Shown: positions 35,579-43,734 of the stretch, piece after piece
How positions within the stretch are numbered: the first letter of the stretch is position 1
How the letters are laid out: each line of letters starts with the position of its first letter
Assembly (NCBI RefSeq): GCF_042676045.1
Contig: NZ_JBHTJV010000005.1
Coordinates: forward strand, 186,001 to 250,000
Reading direction: 5' to 3'
Origin: Pseudahrensia aquimaris
GTDB taxonomy: Bacteria; Pseudomonadota; Alphaproteobacteria; Rhizobiales; Rhizobiaceae
Length of the DNA: 64,000 nt
The notes under the pieces: generated by a model
What the model was told of the DNA's origin: nothing
Database searches by the model: none
Seen by the model: the letters and a program-made list of their open reading frames with translations, nothing else
Translations under genes and position numbers: made by a program

Positions 35579-35605
35579 TTAGCACCAAATTAGCTTGAGT
35601 GCTAA
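35579..35605. promoter_or_regulatory. CIRCE operator (HrcA site) upstream of groES
   Basis: Nine-base half sites separated by nine bases: TTAGCACCA at 35579-35587 and GAGTGCTAA at 35597-35605. The right half matches the CIRCE consensus perfectly; the left half has two changes at its inner end. Located 135 bases before groES, it is the expected HrcA repressor site for heat-shock control. Confidence 0.88.
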
Positions 35606-35739
35606 TTTTTTGACTCCACCCTCTTGAAACGCCCCATAGGCGAAAATAAATCGCGCAATAGCGGAGGCTCGAAGGCGCAAAACGCGCCCAAAAGAGGTCC
35701 GCACCGTTCTTCATTTTTTGCTCAAGGAGGAAACCCGAA

Positions 35740-36054
35740 ATGAAGTTCACACCCCTTCACGACCGCATCCTGGTTCGCCGCATTGAGGCGGACGAAAAGA
35801 CAGCAGGCGGCATCATCATTCCAGACACAGCCAAAGAAAAGCCGATGGAAGGCGAAGTCATCGCTGTCGGTTCCGGCGCGCGCGACGAGACGGGCCACAA
35901 AGTGCCGCTCGACGTTCAGGCCGGTGATTTCATTTTGTTTGGCAAGTGGTCAGGAACCGAAGTCACCATAGACGGTGAAGAGCTGCTCATCATGAAAGAA
36001 AGCGATGTGATGGGCATCGTCCACCACACCGAAGCTGCCAAGAAAGCCGCCTGA
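35740..36054 (+). CDS. groES: Co-chaperonin GroES
   Basis: Ten-kilodalton lid of the GroEL folding chamber; 104 residues, slightly longer than the E. coli protein. Conserved N-terminus (FTPLHDRILVRRIEADEKT), mobile loop (GGIIIPDTAKEKP) and C-terminal strand (EELLIMKESDVMGIV). Strong AAGGAGG site before the ATG. A CIRCE element lies upstream and groEL 40 bases downstream. The stop codon is embedded in a terminator-like hairpin. Confidence 0.97.
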   Translation: MKFTPLHDRILVRRIEADEKTAGGIIIPDTAKEKPMEGEVIAVGSGARDETGHKVPLDVQAGDFILFGKWSGTEVTIDGEELLIMKESDVMGIVHHTEAAKKAA

Positions 36055-36078
36055 TCCTCGTGCGGATCAGGCTTTTTT
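36049..36078 (+). terminator. Terminator-like hairpin between groES and groEL
   Basis: Perfect 9-bp stem GCCTGATCC / GGATCAGGC (36049-36057, 36064-36072) with a 6-base loop and six T residues (36073-36078). It contains the groES stop codon and ends 16 bases before the groEL start. It could attenuate transcription or, as reported for the Agrobacterium groESL transcript, mark an mRNA processing site between the genes. Confidence 0.8.
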
Positions 36079-36094
36079 GTAAAGGAGCAATTCT

Positions 36095-37723
36095 ATGTCT
36101 GCAAAAGAAGTGAAGTTTTCCACCGATGCCCGCACGCGCATGCTGCGGGGCGTGGATATTCTGGCCGACGCGGTGAAAGTCACCCTCGGCCCCAAGGGGC
36201 GCAACGTCGTCATCGACAAATCCTTCGGCGCACCGCGCATCACGAAAGACGGCGTTTCCGTCGCCAAGGAAATCGAGCTTGAAGACAAGTTCGAAAACAT
36301 GGGCGCACAGATGGTGCGCGAAGTGGCCTCCAAGACCAACGATCTGGCAGGCGACGGCACCACCACCGCAACTGTGCTGGCCCAAGCCATCGTCCGCGAA
36401 GGCGCAAAGGCAGTCGCCGCCGGCATGAATCCGATGGATCTCAAACGCGGCATCGACCTGGCGGTCGACAAAGTCGTCGCGGAGCTGAAAGCCAACGCCA
36501 AGGCGATTTCGAAAAACGAAGAGATTGCCCAGGTCGGCACCATTTCCGCCAACGGCGACAACGAGATCGGCGAGTTCCTCTCCCGCGCCATGGAAAAGGT
36601 CGGCAACGAGGGCGTCATCACTGTTGAAGAAGCCAAGTCGCTGGAAACCGAGTTGGAAGTCGTCGAAGGCATGCAGTTCGACCGCGGTTACCTCTCCCCG
36701 TATTTCGTGACCAATCAGGATAAGATGCGGGTGGAACTGGAAGACCCTTACATTCTGTTGCACGAGAAAAAGCTGTCGAACCTCCAGTCCATCCTGCCGC
36801 TGCTTGAAGCTGTCGTTCAGTCAGGCAAGCCGCTGCTCATCATTGCCGAAGACGTGGAAGGCGAAGCGCTGGCGACGCTGGTGGTCAACCGCCTGCGCGG
36901 TGGCCTGAAGGTCGCTGCCGTGAAAGCACCGGGCTTCGGCGACCGCCGCAAAGCCATGTTGCAGGATATCGCGGTCCTTACCGGCGGCGAGGTTATTTCC
37001 GAAGACCTTGGCATCAAGCTTGAAAACGTCACGCTCGATATGCTGGGCACCGCCCGCAAGGTCGCGATCACCAAGGAAGACACCACCGTGGTCGATGGCG
37101 CTGGCGACAAGGCGGCAATCGACGCCCGTGTGGCGCAGATCAAGCAGCAGATCGAGGAAACCACCTCCGACTATGACCGCGAGAAACTGCAAGAGCGTCT
37201 GGCGAAACTCGCAGGCGGCGTGGCCGTTCTGCGCGTCGGCGGCGCAACCGAAGTGGAAGTGAAGGAAAAGAAAGACCGCGTCGATGACGCCCTTCACGCC
37301 ACCCGCGCAGCCGTCGAAGAAGGCATCGTGCCAGGTGGTGGCGTGGCCCTGCTTCGGGCGGCAAAAGCGTTGGAAGGCATGACCGGTGCCAACGAAGACC
37401 AGACCCGTGGCATCTCCATCGTCCGTTGGGCGATTGAGGCCCCCGCCCGTCAGATTGCCTCTAATGCGGGGCATGAGGCTTCCGTCATCGTTGGCAAAAT
37501 CCGCGAGAACGATAAGGCCTCGTGGGGCTGGAACGCACAGACGGACGAATACGGCGATCTGTTCAAAATGGGCGTTATCGACCCCGCCAAGGTGGTTCGC
37601 ACGGCCCTGCAAGACGCTTCGTCCATCGCGGGCCTGCTCGTCACCACCGAAGCGATGGTGGCTGAGGTGCCGAAGAAGGAGGCCGCACCCGCCATGCCGG
37701 CAGGTGCAGGCATGGACTTCTAA
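36095..37723 (+). CDS. groEL: Chaperonin GroEL
   Basis: Sixty-kilodalton chaperonin of the folding machine that works with GroES; 542 residues with standard landmarks: KVTLGPKGRNVVIDKSFG, the ATP site DGTTTATVLAQ, the apical domain EGMQFDRGYLSPYF and VEEGIVPGGGVALLRA. The C-terminus is MPAGAGMDF, a shortened form of the usual GGM repeat tail, so the cavity-facing tail is altered. AAAGGAG lies upstream of the ATG. Rhizobiales often have several groEL copies; this CIRCE-linked one is likely the heat-inducible main copy. Confidence 0.97.
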   Translation: MSAKEVKFSTDARTRMLRGVDILADAVKVTLGPKGRNVVIDKSFGAPRITKDGVSVAKEIELEDKFENMGAQMVREVASKTNDLAGDGTTTATVLAQAIVREGAKAVAAGMNPMDLKRGIDLAVDKVVAELKANAKAISKNEEIAQVGTISANGDNEIGEFLSRAMEKVGNEGVITVEEAKSLETELEVVEGMQFDRGYLSPYFVTNQDKMRVELEDPYILLHEKKLSNLQSILPLLEAVVQSGKPLLIIAEDVEGEALATLVVNRLRGGLKVAAVKAPGFGDRRKAMLQDIAVLTGGEVISEDLGIKLENVTLDMLGTARKVAITKEDTTVVDGAGDKAAIDARVAQIKQQIEETTSDYDREKLQERLAKLAGGVAVLRVGGATEVEVKEKKDRVDDALHATRAAVEEGIVPGGGVALLRAAKALEGMTGANEDQTRGISIVRWAIEAPARQIASNAGHEASVIVGKIRENDKASWGWNAQTDEYGDLFKMGVIDPAKVVRTALQDASSIAGLLVTTEAMVAEVPKKEAAPAMPAGAGMDF

Positions 37724-37752
37724 GCCGTCAGGCTATCAGGCCAAAAGGAAAG

Positions 37753-37784
37753 CGGCGCTTCGGGAAACCGGAGCGCCGTTTTTC
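37753..37784 (+). terminator. Rho-independent terminator of groESL
   Basis: Stem CGGCGCTTCGG / CCGGAGCGCCG (one G-U pair) around GAAA, followed by TTTTT, about 30 bases after the groEL stop. Confidence 0.88.
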
Positions 37785-38145
37785 ACATGTGGTCCCGGGC
37801 TTCTTTCTCCGCCCGCAGCCAGATGGCAATGCCACCGGCAATGCTGCCGATAAGCGATGCAAAGCTGAACAGAAGCAGGAAAGTGAACAGCAACCACTGA
37901 TCCGATTTCTCAATCATGGTGCCGATGCGGCGCACGTCGTGGTGGATAATGAGGTAGCCGATCAGAATACCAATCGCCCCACCCCAGGCTGTCTGCACCA
38001 TAATCATGCGCAGCCACGACCAATGCTCGTCGCGCAAGGCCGCGCGTTGCCGCTCGCTCATCTTACGTTGCGGCGGTGCAGACGTGTCGTCTTCGGGTGT
38101 GTCGCCGAAAAACCGTGCCGCTCGGGAGGGATGTTTTCTTCGCAT
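37783..38145 (-). CDS. Two-helix membrane protein of unknown function
   Basis: A 120-residue protein with a basic N-terminal cytoplasmic part (MSERQRAALRDEHWSWLR) and two membrane helices (AWGGAIGILIGYLIIHH and WLLFTFLLLFSFASLIGSIAGGIAIWL). The ribosome site AAGGAGG is strong. I recognise no named family. Convergent with groEL, sharing its terminator region. Confidence 0.75.
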   Translation of the reverse strand: MRRKHPSRAARFFGDTPEDDTSAPPQRKMSERQRAALRDEHWSWLRMIMVQTAWGGAIGILIGYLIIHHDVRRIGTMIEKSDQWLLFTFLLLFSFASLIGSIAGGIAIWLRAEKEARDHM

Positions 38146-38177
38146 GCCCCCTCCTTTCAGCTTTTCAATGAGGCTTG

Positions 38178-38696
38178 CTAAGCCAACCCGCGGGGCGGGC
38201 GTTGGTTGGCAATGTTAAACTGCATGCCCGCCAGCAAATCAGCGAGATCAGGCCGGGCCGCAGGTCCGTTGCTGATACATGTAATCTGCAAAACGCCCGA
38301 TGGCGATATGCAAAAGTGTCCCGGTTCGGCGAAGTTGCGGTCGTTCTCCGCCTCCGATAGCGGCGATGAGATGTAAAGCCCCAGCGCCTCCATCTGGCGC
38401 TCGCTCAAGCCATAGGCCAGCGGAAACGTCCAGCCAAACTCCTCCAGATCAGCCTTCGCCTTTGTTTCGGGATCGGCGGAGACGACCAGAATATCGAAAC
38501 CCGCAGCCTCCCAATCCCCCTTCATCGCTTCCAGCTTGTTGAGATAGGTTTTGCATTTTGGGCAGTGCTTACCGCGATACACGATGAACAATGTCCAGCG
38601 TTCCCGCGCGCCGCCGATGCTGACCATGGCGCCGCCCACAAGGTGAAAATCCATTTCGGGAAATTGGCTTCCCGCATCCAGTTTCATGGAAGGCAT
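38178..38696 (-). CDS. Peroxiredoxin-like (AhpC/TSA, redoxin) protein
   Basis: A 172-residue thioredoxin-fold protein. The start at 38696 has AGGGGA upstream. The active-site region is VYRGKHCPKCKTYLNKLEAM, with a CPKC pair in place of the usual PVCT of 2-Cys peroxiredoxins, followed by DILVVSADPETKAKADLEEF and a GHFCISPSGVLQITCIS strand. Such proteins act as peroxidases or disulfide reductases. No signal peptide is visible, so a cytoplasmic site is likely. Exact substrate unknown. Confidence 0.82.
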   Translation of the reverse strand: MPSMKLDAGSQFPEMDFHLVGGAMVSIGGARERWTLFIVYRGKHCPKCKTYLNKLEAMKGDWEAAGFDILVVSADPETKAKADLEEFGWTFPLAYGLSERQMEALGLYISSPLSEAENDRNFAEPGHFCISPSGVLQITCISNGPAARPDLADLLAGMQFNIANQRPPRGLA

Positions 38697-38873
38697 TGGT
38701 GGTCCCCTAACGCTCTGTTTTCGCAAAACGCCAGTGTTGCCGAAAAACGGCCCCGCGCCAAACGATCATCTTGGCAAAATAAACCCCTGCCCGCCCCTTG
38801 GACCACGGTTGTCGCTCCCCATATCATCGGTTTAGAGATTTTCACACGACACTTTGATCAAGGACACGACCCC

Positions 38874-39779
38874 ATGGCTGACGAAAAACCAGATCCCGCA
38901 AACAACTTCCCCGCAGGCTACGAGCCAGCTTCGGTTTGGACATGGGACAAAGGCAATGGCGGGAAATTTGCCAACATCAACCGCCCGATTTCCGGCGCAA
39001 CGTCCGAAAAAGACCTGCCCGTCGGCAAACATCCCTTGCAGCTCTATTCCCTCGCCACCCCCAACGGCGTGAAAGTCACCGTGATGCTGGAAGAGCTTCT
39101 GGCGAAAGGTTTCAGCGAGGCGGAATACGACGCTTGGCTTATCAATATTGGCGAAGGCGACCAATTCGGCTCCGGCTTCGTCGGCGCAAACCCCAATTCC
39201 AAAATCCCCGCGCTGATGGACCACAGTGTGCCGGAACCGCGCCGCGTGTTCGAATCCGGCGCGATCCTTCTCTATCTGGCTGAGAAGTTTGGCGCGTTCC
39301 TGCCCACCGAACCCAAGGCCCGCACCGAGGCGCTCAACTGGCTATTCTGGCAGATGGGTTCCGCGCCCTATCTCGGTGGCGGCTTCGGCCATTTCTACGC
39401 CTATGCGCCGATCAAGATCCAATACGCCATCGACCGTTTCGCGATGGAAACCAAGCGCCAGCTTCACGTGCTCGACACCCATCTGGCCGACAATCAATTC
39501 ATGGCGGGCAAGGATTATTCCATCGCCGACATGGCCATCTGGCCCTGGTATGGCAACGTCGTCACCGGCACGATCTACGGCGAATCTGGCACGTTCCTGC
39601 AGGTGCAGGAATACGAAAACGTCATCCGCTGGCAGAAGGAAATCGCCGAGCGCGAACCCGTCAAGCGCGGCCGCATGGTCAACCGCCCCTTCGGCCCGAA
39701 GGAAGAGCAATTGCACGAACGCCACGACGCCTCCGATTTCGAGCTGAAAACGCAGGATAAATTGGAAGCGGCCGAATAA
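38874..39779 (+). CDS. yghU: YghU-like glutathione-dependent disulfide-bond oxidoreductase
   Basis: A 301-residue GST-superfamily protein. It is the YghU type that reduces disulfides using two glutathiones without an N-terminal catalytic cysteine. The thioredoxin-fold half has LQLYSLATPNGVKVTVMLEE and NPNSKIPALMDHS, with ESGAILLYLAEKFG at the glutathione gamma-glutamyl site; the helical half has DYSIADMAIWPWYG. The ATG at 38874 is preceded by AAGGA and gives the normal YghU N-terminus. It is divergent from the peroxiredoxin-like gene, and the two may both act in thiol redox defence. Confidence 0.92.
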   Translation: MADEKPDPANNFPAGYEPASVWTWDKGNGGKFANINRPISGATSEKDLPVGKHPLQLYSLATPNGVKVTVMLEELLAKGFSEAEYDAWLINIGEGDQFGSGFVGANPNSKIPALMDHSVPEPRRVFESGAILLYLAEKFGAFLPTEPKARTEALNWLFWQMGSAPYLGGGFGHFYAYAPIKIQYAIDRFAMETKRQLHVLDTHLADNQFMAGKDYSIADMAIWPWYGNVVTGTIYGESGTFLQVQEYENVIRWQKEIAEREPVKRGRMVNRPFGPKEEQLHERHDASDFELKTQDKLEAAE

Positions 39780-39843
39780 CGGTCCCTTAAACCGCTGTCT
39801 GTATACTCGGCCTCACCACAAGACCCGAGCAACAGACAGCGAC

Positions 39844-40572
39844 ATGAAGGCATTTGCCCCCATTGCTTTGCTAGCCCTGATTTCCGCAGCCCTCGTGGCG
39901 GCGGATTTCACGCTGTCTTCTGGACTGGACGCTGAAAAAGCAGCCGCGCCCCAGCGCCAAGCACTCGTCAGCCAAGACAAGCCCACGCAGCCCGCACCCG
40001 CCCCGCTGTCGCAGAAGTTGACCGCGCAAATTTGCACGGACATGCCAACGCAGGCAGACCGCCGCAACTGCTTCACCCGGTTTTTCGCCCAGCAACAGCC
40101 ATTGGAAGAAGCATCAGAAGCGCTGGCAATCAAAGACGCTTGGCGCATCAACACGCGGCGTTTGGAGACCGACAAAACAGGCCGCATCCTCATCCGCAGC
40201 GCCAACATCCGCGCAACTGACGCACAGGCCGAAGGTCACGCCATCCAGCACATCTACGCCGCTTGCCGTGCGGGCCGCCACAGCCTTTGGCTCGATCTGG
40301 GCGAGGAAATCAGGGGCCGCAACGCCAACATTGCGGTCGAGTTCAGCTTCGACGGCGCGCCCTTCCTCACCACCTTCTTCGACGCATCGCAAAAGCGCAC
40401 GGCCGTTGGCGTGTGGCAGGACGGTGCAACGCGCGACCTGCTGCAACAACTGGCGCAGGCCAAGTCCGTGCGCGTGCGCCCCATCCACGCGGAAATTTCG
40501 CAAGTCCCGGCAGAGTTCGACACCACCGCGCTGGCCCATGCGCTGGAGCCGTTCAAAATCGCCTGCCCCTAA
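39844..40572 (+). CDS. Periplasmic protein of unknown function
   Basis: A 242-residue protein with an N-terminal signal or anchor (MKAFAPIALLALISAALVAA). A proline/alanine linker leads to a motif with two cysteines (QICTDMPTQADRRNC) and then a beta-rich domain (DAWRINTRRLETDKTGRILI, HSLWLDLGEEI, VEFSFDGAPF). The second domain faintly recalls the TagO/VasI type, where a short cysteine-containing segment precedes a beta-sandwich, but no type VI secretion gene is present, so this is only a resemblance. The ribosome site is weak. Confidence 0.7.
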   Translation: MKAFAPIALLALISAALVAADFTLSSGLDAEKAAAPQRQALVSQDKPTQPAPAPLSQKLTAQICTDMPTQADRRNCFTRFFAQQQPLEEASEALAIKDAWRINTRRLETDKTGRILIRSANIRATDAQAEGHAIQHIYAACRAGRHSLWLDLGEEIRGRNANIAVEFSFDGAPFLTTFFDASQKRTAVGVWQDGATRDLLQQLAQAKSVRVRPIHAEISQVPAEFDTTALAHALEPFKIACP

Positions 40573-40628
40573 GCCTCACTGCCCAAAACGAGGCTGGAAA
40601 TCCCGCCCACCCGTGATATATCGGCTCC

Positions 40629-40991
40629 ATGCACAAACACCGCGGCTTTCCATCGCGCCTTCCCGGCACGGATTATCAGTTCACCTTGCGCCGTGAGAAC
40701 AAAGCGGGCGCCACGAAAATCATCGCCCGTGAGCGCTACGCCGACCGCAACCCGAAGGACCGCACGGCGGACATGAATTTCCTCGCCTGTCTGGTAAAGC
40801 ATTTCGGCGACCAACCCTTCGAGCGCGGCAATCTCGACGCGGGCCGCATTTCGTGGCTGTTTGGCCGCGAGGTCATTCCCGCCGAAGACCCGTTCGACCC
40901 CGAAAGCTACGAAGCCCTGCTCATGGTCAACCGCAAGGTCGCCGAACGCTCCTTCCCCGAGGCTTTCGACGCAGACAACTGGATCGATTGA
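40629..40991 (+). CDS. Conserved-looking protein of unknown function
   Basis: A 120-residue soluble, charged protein (FTLRRENKAGATKIIARERY, DMNFLACLVKHFGDQPFERG). It has no signal peptide, membrane segment or motif that I recognise. Codon use matches its neighbours and it lies on the same strand between the periplasmic protein gene and the STAS-like gene, 56 bases after the former. Confidence 0.65.
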   Translation: MHKHRGFPSRLPGTDYQFTLRRENKAGATKIIARERYADRNPKDRTADMNFLACLVKHFGDQPFERGNLDAGRISWLFGREVIPAEDPFDPESYEALLMVNRKVAERSFPEAFDADNWID

Positions 40992-41071
40992 ACAGCCCGT
41001 CTCCCCTAAAAACCCCGCCGTGCCGTCCCCATATCGAGGGAGAGGGGCACACCGGCAAGGAGACGCAAACC

Positions 41072-41437
41072 ATGAAAATCGAACGCATCAGCGACAACCG
41101 CCTCGACTTCACCCTCACCGGCAAGCTCGACGCCGAGCGCATGAGAAGCCTGCTGGACGAGTTTTTCGAAAAATCCGAAGGCATGGAACACGGCCAGATG
41201 CTTTACGTCATCAAGGATTTCGAGTGGCCGTCGCTCTCCGCGCTGGCCGTCGAAATGCGCTACATGCCCCGCCTGTTCGGCCTCATCTCCCGCATAGACC
41301 GCGTGGCCGTGCTCACCGACACCGACTGGATCCGCAAAGCCGCCCTCATAGAAGGCAAACTCATCCCCGGCATCACGATCAAGGATTTCGACCTCGACGA
41401 GCACGAAAAAGCCGAAAAATGGCTCGCCGCCGGATGA
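41072..41437 (+). CDS. STAS / SpoIIAA-like protein
   Basis: A 121-residue protein of the SpoIIAA-like family, a lipocalin/STAS-type fold (MKIERISDNRLDFTLTGKL, MLYVIKDFEWPSLSALAVEM, RVAVLTDTDWIRKAALIEG, EHEKAEKWL). The start at 41072 follows AAGGAG. STAS-like stand-alone domains bind nucleotides or hydrophobic ligands, or act as anti-anti-sigma factors; no sigma-factor regulators are adjacent. Role unknown. Confidence 0.85.
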   Translation: MKIERISDNRLDFTLTGKLDAERMRSLLDEFFEKSEGMEHGQMLYVIKDFEWPSLSALAVEMRYMPRLFGLISRIDRVAVLTDTDWIRKAALIEGKLIPGITIKDFDLDEHEKAEKWLAAG

Positions 41438-41526
41438 TGAAGGGTGGGCGGATATGCTGGCCCTGCACCCTAACCTGGCTCGCCGTGTGCGCGGTGATGC
41501 TGGGGGTGGTTTGGGGGCTGGGGTGA
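41434..41526 (+). CDS. Possible 30-residue membrane peptide with CxxC
   Basis: Very short reading frame (MMKGGRICWPCTLTWLAVCA and ten more residues) whose ATG overlaps the STAS gene stop (ATGA). It encodes one hydrophobic helix preceded by a CWPC pair. The coupling and membrane-helix composition are suggestive, but a frame this short in GC-rich DNA can arise by chance. Confidence 0.3.
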   Translation: MMKGGRICWPCTLTWLAVCAVMLGVVWGLG

Positions 41527-41566
41527 TGCGGGATGTGGTGGCAAAAAACCAGCCTATTCTGTGCTT

Positions 41567-42223
41567 CTATGCCGCCTGTTCTGTACTGAAGTAGCTCGTT
41601 CCATTGCGATTTTCGATGACAGGGTTTTCGATTCCGAGCACAGACTTCATGTTTTCCAGAATCTCTTCAGAGACATGAAATGCCCCTAGATAGACGGTTG
41701 GGCCAAAGCGGTCGGTACGACCCAAAACATCGACCTTGCAGTGAGCGCGTTTGTACAGTTTCAGCATTGCAGGAACGAAATTCCCAACGATTGTCTTAAT
41801 GCCAGCAGCACAGCCAATTTCTCCGATACCAACCAACAATTCTTCGGAGACGCATGAGATTCGCGCCCTTGAGGCTGGCGTATCAAGCCGCCTTTCGTCC
41901 ACGCAAAACCTGGTGCACTCCCAGATAGTTGGGGACTCAAACTCCATTCCATCAGGCATGGTGTCGTAAAACACATCCTTGAGAAGTGTCGGACATGTGG
42001 TCGGAAGCAGTCTCAGTGAACCCAAAACGGAATCGTTAGTTGGATCCAAATTCAGCAAATACACTGCTTCATTGTGATCATATTCATCAATCTCCAAACC
42101 ATCGTCGGTAACACTGACATCCCATCCCAAGCGCTCGCCAAATACGAATGCCCTTTGCTTATGCATTTGCTCCAACTGCGATTTATATAGGTGTTTATTG
42201 AATTGCTCCACGATGTGAATCAC
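41567..42223 (-). CDS. Acyl-homoserine-lactone synthase (LuxI family)
   Basis: Makes an acyl-homoserine lactone from S-adenosylmethionine and an acyl carrier. From the GTG at 42223 the protein has 218 residues and the invariant positions fall in register with the family: R24, F28 and W34 (HKQRAFVFGERLGW), then E44, D46 and D49, R71 (SLRLLPT), E102 and R105 (WECTRF). A reading start further upstream would add 41 residues not typical of the family. It lies 85 bases after the luxR gene on the same strand. The acyl chain cannot be predicted. Confidence 0.92.
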   Translation of the reverse strand: MIHIVEQFNKHLYKSQLEQMHKQRAFVFGERLGWDVSVTDDGLEIDEYDHNEAVYLLNLDPTNDSVLGSLRLLPTTCPTLLKDVFYDTMPDGMEFESPTIWECTRFCVDERRLDTPASRARISCVSEELLVGIGEIGCAAGIKTIVGNFVPAMLKLYKRAHCKVDVLGRTDRFGPTVYLGAFHVSEEILENMKSVLGIENPVIENRNGTSYFSTEQAA

Positions 42224-42301
42224 TGCTGCATACCCCGTTTTAGGTCGATCTAGACCAACAGGAAATCCGAGAGACCCACTTTGGTAAACATGCACAATTG
42301 T

Positions 42302-42314
42302 GTGTATCTTACAC
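42302..42314. promoter_or_regulatory. Palindrome upstream of luxI, candidate lux-box-like operator
   Basis: GTGTA-TCT-TACAC, a perfect 5+5 palindrome over the luxR stop codon, 79 bases before the luxI GTG. This spacing would suit an activator site for luxI. The sequence does not match a known lux-box consensus closely, so the assignment rests on symmetry and position. Confidence 0.35.
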
Positions 42315-43061
42315 CTGAGAATCCGGCCGGATGAACCCAAGCTCAATCGCTTTGCTAATGGCTTGAGAGGTGTTGGCAGTGTTGAGCTTGTGTCTGGCTG
42401 TTCTCAGATACGCACGAACTGTATTTTCAGATAAATTCAAGATCGTTGCGGTTTCGCTCATGGTTTTCCCTCGGCTCATCCACTCAAGGCATTCTAGAGA
42501 GCGTGGAGGTAACCGCGACACTTCGCCGCCAATCACTCGCGAAATCGCTGTTTTATGAACACAATGACCAATTTCCAAAAGATCAGATATTTTTGGACGC
42601 CACCACTCAGACCATTCTTGGAACGGCAGGTCGGAGCTGATTGAGAACAAGCCGCGGTGGCCGTACCGTCCGATCAAAGGGATGGATAAGCCATTCACGC
42701 CGACTTCGTGTTCGGCCGCATCTTCGAAAAACGCTTTTTCGGCTTCGCTTATGATCTCGATCTCTGTCCAGTCGAACGCTAAAGAGCGTGAAAAGCCCTC
42801 TCTGACGACAGGATCGACATCAATATACCCGCGCGTAAGGTAGCGCTTTATCCATGAGGCGGGATAAGTGAGCCGAATGTAGGGATCGACGGATGGCCGT
42901 GCTCCCAAGCGAGAGGAGTGGTAGGCTATGAACTTTGCCGCCCCATCCTCTGCCAACACTCTGTTCAGCGCATTGATCGATTGCTCGACAGATTTTTCGG
43001 ATTCAATCGCTTTGAACGCGCGTTCCCGAAACGTTTGAACATTCTCTTTGAACTTCTCCAT
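42309..43061 (-). CDS. LuxR-family quorum-sensing regulator
   Basis: A 250-residue AHL-responsive activator or repressor. The autoinducer-binding domain carries the conserved residues W70, Y74, D83, P84, W98 and G124 (SWIKRYLTRGYIDVDP, LAFDW, NGLSIPL). The C-terminal LuxR helix-turn-helix spans about residues 183-245 (LPPRSLECLEWMSRGKTMSE, NLSENTVRAYLRTARHKL). It is followed by its cognate luxI gene, an arrangement common in Rhizobiales. Its targets in the window are not evident apart from a palindrome before luxI. Confidence 0.94.
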   Translation of the reverse strand: MEKFKENVQTFRERAFKAIESEKSVEQSINALNRVLAEDGAAKFIAYHSSRLGARPSVDPYIRLTYPASWIKRYLTRGYIDVDPVVREGFSRSLAFDWTEIEIISEAEKAFFEDAAEHEVGVNGLSIPLIGRYGHRGLFSISSDLPFQEWSEWWRPKISDLLEIGHCVHKTAISRVIGGEVSRLPPRSLECLEWMSRGKTMSETATILNLSENTVRAYLRTARHKLNTANTSQAISKAIELGFIRPDSQV

Positions 43062-43432
43062 TTGAAACTAAATTCCCCCTCGAAATCGAACTTGAAGACG
43101 CCCGATCCAATTCAATCAAACCTTGATAAAATGGTTCAAGATCAAGGTTATCGCAGTTGTCTATGGCAAGTGAAATACTGGCTATGTAAAGCGATCTCAC
43201 AGAAGACATGGCCAACATAAAGTCGCGCCTTTGTCTTGGGCACTCGGTAAACCGTGCAGCTCCCATTGTTACCCCACCAAGTCGAATTGAATTTCTTCCA
43301 AACAAGTAGCCTTGCGTTGCGCAAAACGAAACCTGCACAATGGTAGGTAGCTGAAATCAAATTTTTTGTGCTAAGAATCATTTCGGGGAGGCTAGATGCG
43401 AAATCGTGTTTGTTGACAGACAGGAGAATTTC
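43062..43432. other. AT-richer intergenic region between luxR and a small ORF
   Basis: About 370 bases divergent between luxR (minus) and the small plus-strand gene at 43433. Reading frames across it on the minus strand have no protein-like character. It must contain the luxR promoter; I see no clear operator. Confidence 0.5.
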
Positions 43433-43675
43433 TTGCCGAGCCCTTTTCAAAAATTTCTTGAACCCCAATCGCTTGCTGACCCAAGAAGCAGCCCAGTAAC
43501 AGATGCAGAACGAGAAGCTGCTGACGTGCTTGCAAATTCGCACGGACCGAACAGCGCAGAGGAAGCGTTATTTAGGGCACTTACATCGGAGAAAAACGAT
43601 GACCTACGGACCAGCTTTTTTTGGATCAACGTGTATGTTGAGCTGAAATCTCGCGAATTTCAGGTGAATGCTTAA
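43433..43675 (+). CDS. Small hypothetical protein
   Basis: An 80-residue frame from a TTG at 43433 with a good AGGAG site six bases upstream; a GTG at 43406 without a ribosome site is the alternative. The product is acidic and soluble (SSPVTDAEREAADVLANSHG, EEALFRALTSEKNDDL). No family recognised. It is divergent from luxR. Confidence 0.45.
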   Translation: MPSPFQKFLEPQSLADPRSSPVTDAEREAADVLANSHGPNSAEEALFRALTSEKNDDLRTSFFWINVYVELKSREFQVNA

Positions 43676-43734
43676 TTCCCCCCCCAAAAACTTACCCCCG
43701 CCTCTCCCCCTTCCCCCACAATCCTCCCCATCCC

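Noticed and set aside
36821..37612. Frames antisense to groEL (also 35990-36763)
   Set aside because: Shadow of highly biased groEL codons.
42243..42256. GGTCGATCTAGACC imperfect palindrome before luxI as a lux box
   Set aside because: It ends only 20 bases before the GTG, leaving no room for a promoter in the usual activator geometry; the palindrome at 42302 is better placed.
43148..43543. Minus-strand frames between luxR and the small plus-strand gene
   Set aside because: Cysteine- and aromatic-rich, no ribosome site and no domain character.
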